The position numbers and the translations under genes were made by a program. 6,046 nt of DNA from Opitutia bacterium (GTDB lineage Bacteria; Verrucomicrobiota; Verrucomicrobiae; Opitutales; UBA953), in NCBI GenBank assembly GCA_004558035.1, contig SFEJ01000051.1, positions 1-6,046 of the forward strand, in the 5' to 3' direction. Under the pieces are notes generated by a model. That model saw only the letters and a list, made by a program, of their open reading frames with translations. It searched no databases and was not told the DNA's origin. Below, piece after piece: positions 5,893-6,046 of the stretch (position 1 is the stretch's first letter; each line of letters opens with the position of its first letter).

Positions 5893-6046
5893 CGCCGCCG
5901 CGGGACAGGACGCGCCTTCGCCGTCTCGCGTTCGCCGCGGCGCTCGCGGCGGTTTTCGTATGCGCGGCGTGGATGCGTTTTCACGGCATCGCGGAACGCC
6001 CGATGCACGTGGACGAGGCGGTGCAGGCGTTCAAGGTCGGCGAAAT
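5889..6046 (+). CDS. N-terminus of an Agl23-like / glycosyltransferase-39-like membrane protein (partial)
   Basis: The ATG at 5889-5891 overlaps the rarA stop TGA (5890-5892) as ATGA, a usual sign of translational coupling; the frame runs off the window end after 52 codons. The start is basic (TPPRDRTRLRR) and is followed by a hydrophobic segment, residues 13-28 (LAFAAALAAVFVCAAW), which looks like a first membrane helix. Next comes ERPMHVDEAVQAFKVGE. The pattern RPMH-DEA-(V)-x-A-x-K-x-GE is what I remember of the family annotated as flippase activity-associated Agl23 (TIGR03663), multi-pass membrane proteins related to GT39 dolichyl-phosphate-mannose transferases; the D-E pair after the first helix is typical of such GT-C folds. 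The rest is missing, so the family call is moderate and the substrate unknown. Confidence 0.75.
   Translation, partial: MTPPRDRTRLRRLAFAAALAAVFVCAAWMRFHGIAERPMHVDEAVQAFKVGE

Overview
This is a bacterial window. It holds the end of one gene, a complete type I restriction HsdR gene, a small uncharacterised gene on the opposite strand, a RarA (MgsA)-type AAA+ ATPase gene, and the start of a membrane protein gene. GC content rises from about 36% in the first 300 bases to roughly 55-60% in hsdR and about 65-70% in rarA. I cannot fix the organism. The GC-rich background, a candidate sigma-54 promoter and an Agl23-like membrane protein would fit a member of the PVC group (Verrucomicrobia/Lentisphaerae/Planctomycetes), but that is a guess.

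Layout. 2-304 (+): 3' end of an AT-rich gene of unknown function, cut by the window edge. 305-362: a short leader in which the hsdR ribosome-binding site lies inside a predicted hairpin. 363-3362 (+): hsdR, the restriction and translocation subunit of a type I restriction-modification system; hsdM and hsdS are not in the window and presumably lie upstream. 3363-3741: a non-coding stretch with a cluster of palindromes and a strong stem-loop that reads as the terminator of the converging gene. 3742-4200 (-): a 152-residue conserved-looking protein with Cys/His residues and a good ribosome-binding site. 4201-4506: a divergent intergenic region with a sigma-54-like promoter on the minus strand and a 17-base palindrome. 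4507-5892 (+): rarA. 5889-6046 (+): start of a membrane protein that overlaps rarA by the four bases ATGA.

Genes together. HsdR would cut unmodified foreign DNA together with the missing M and S subunits. RarA acts at stalled replication forks and is probably translationally coupled to the membrane protein behind it. The two blocks look unrelated: a restriction island with an AT-rich upstream flank, next to a housekeeping GC-rich operon.

The most notable signal is not a gene. The 10-mer CGCGGGAACG (either strand) occurs ten times in 6 kb, with two further 9-mer matches, in both coding and non-coding DNA and in different reading frames. Two inverted copies build the terminator at 3656-3704. 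This is the pattern known for DNA uptake words in Neisseria and Haemophilus, though the function here is unknown.
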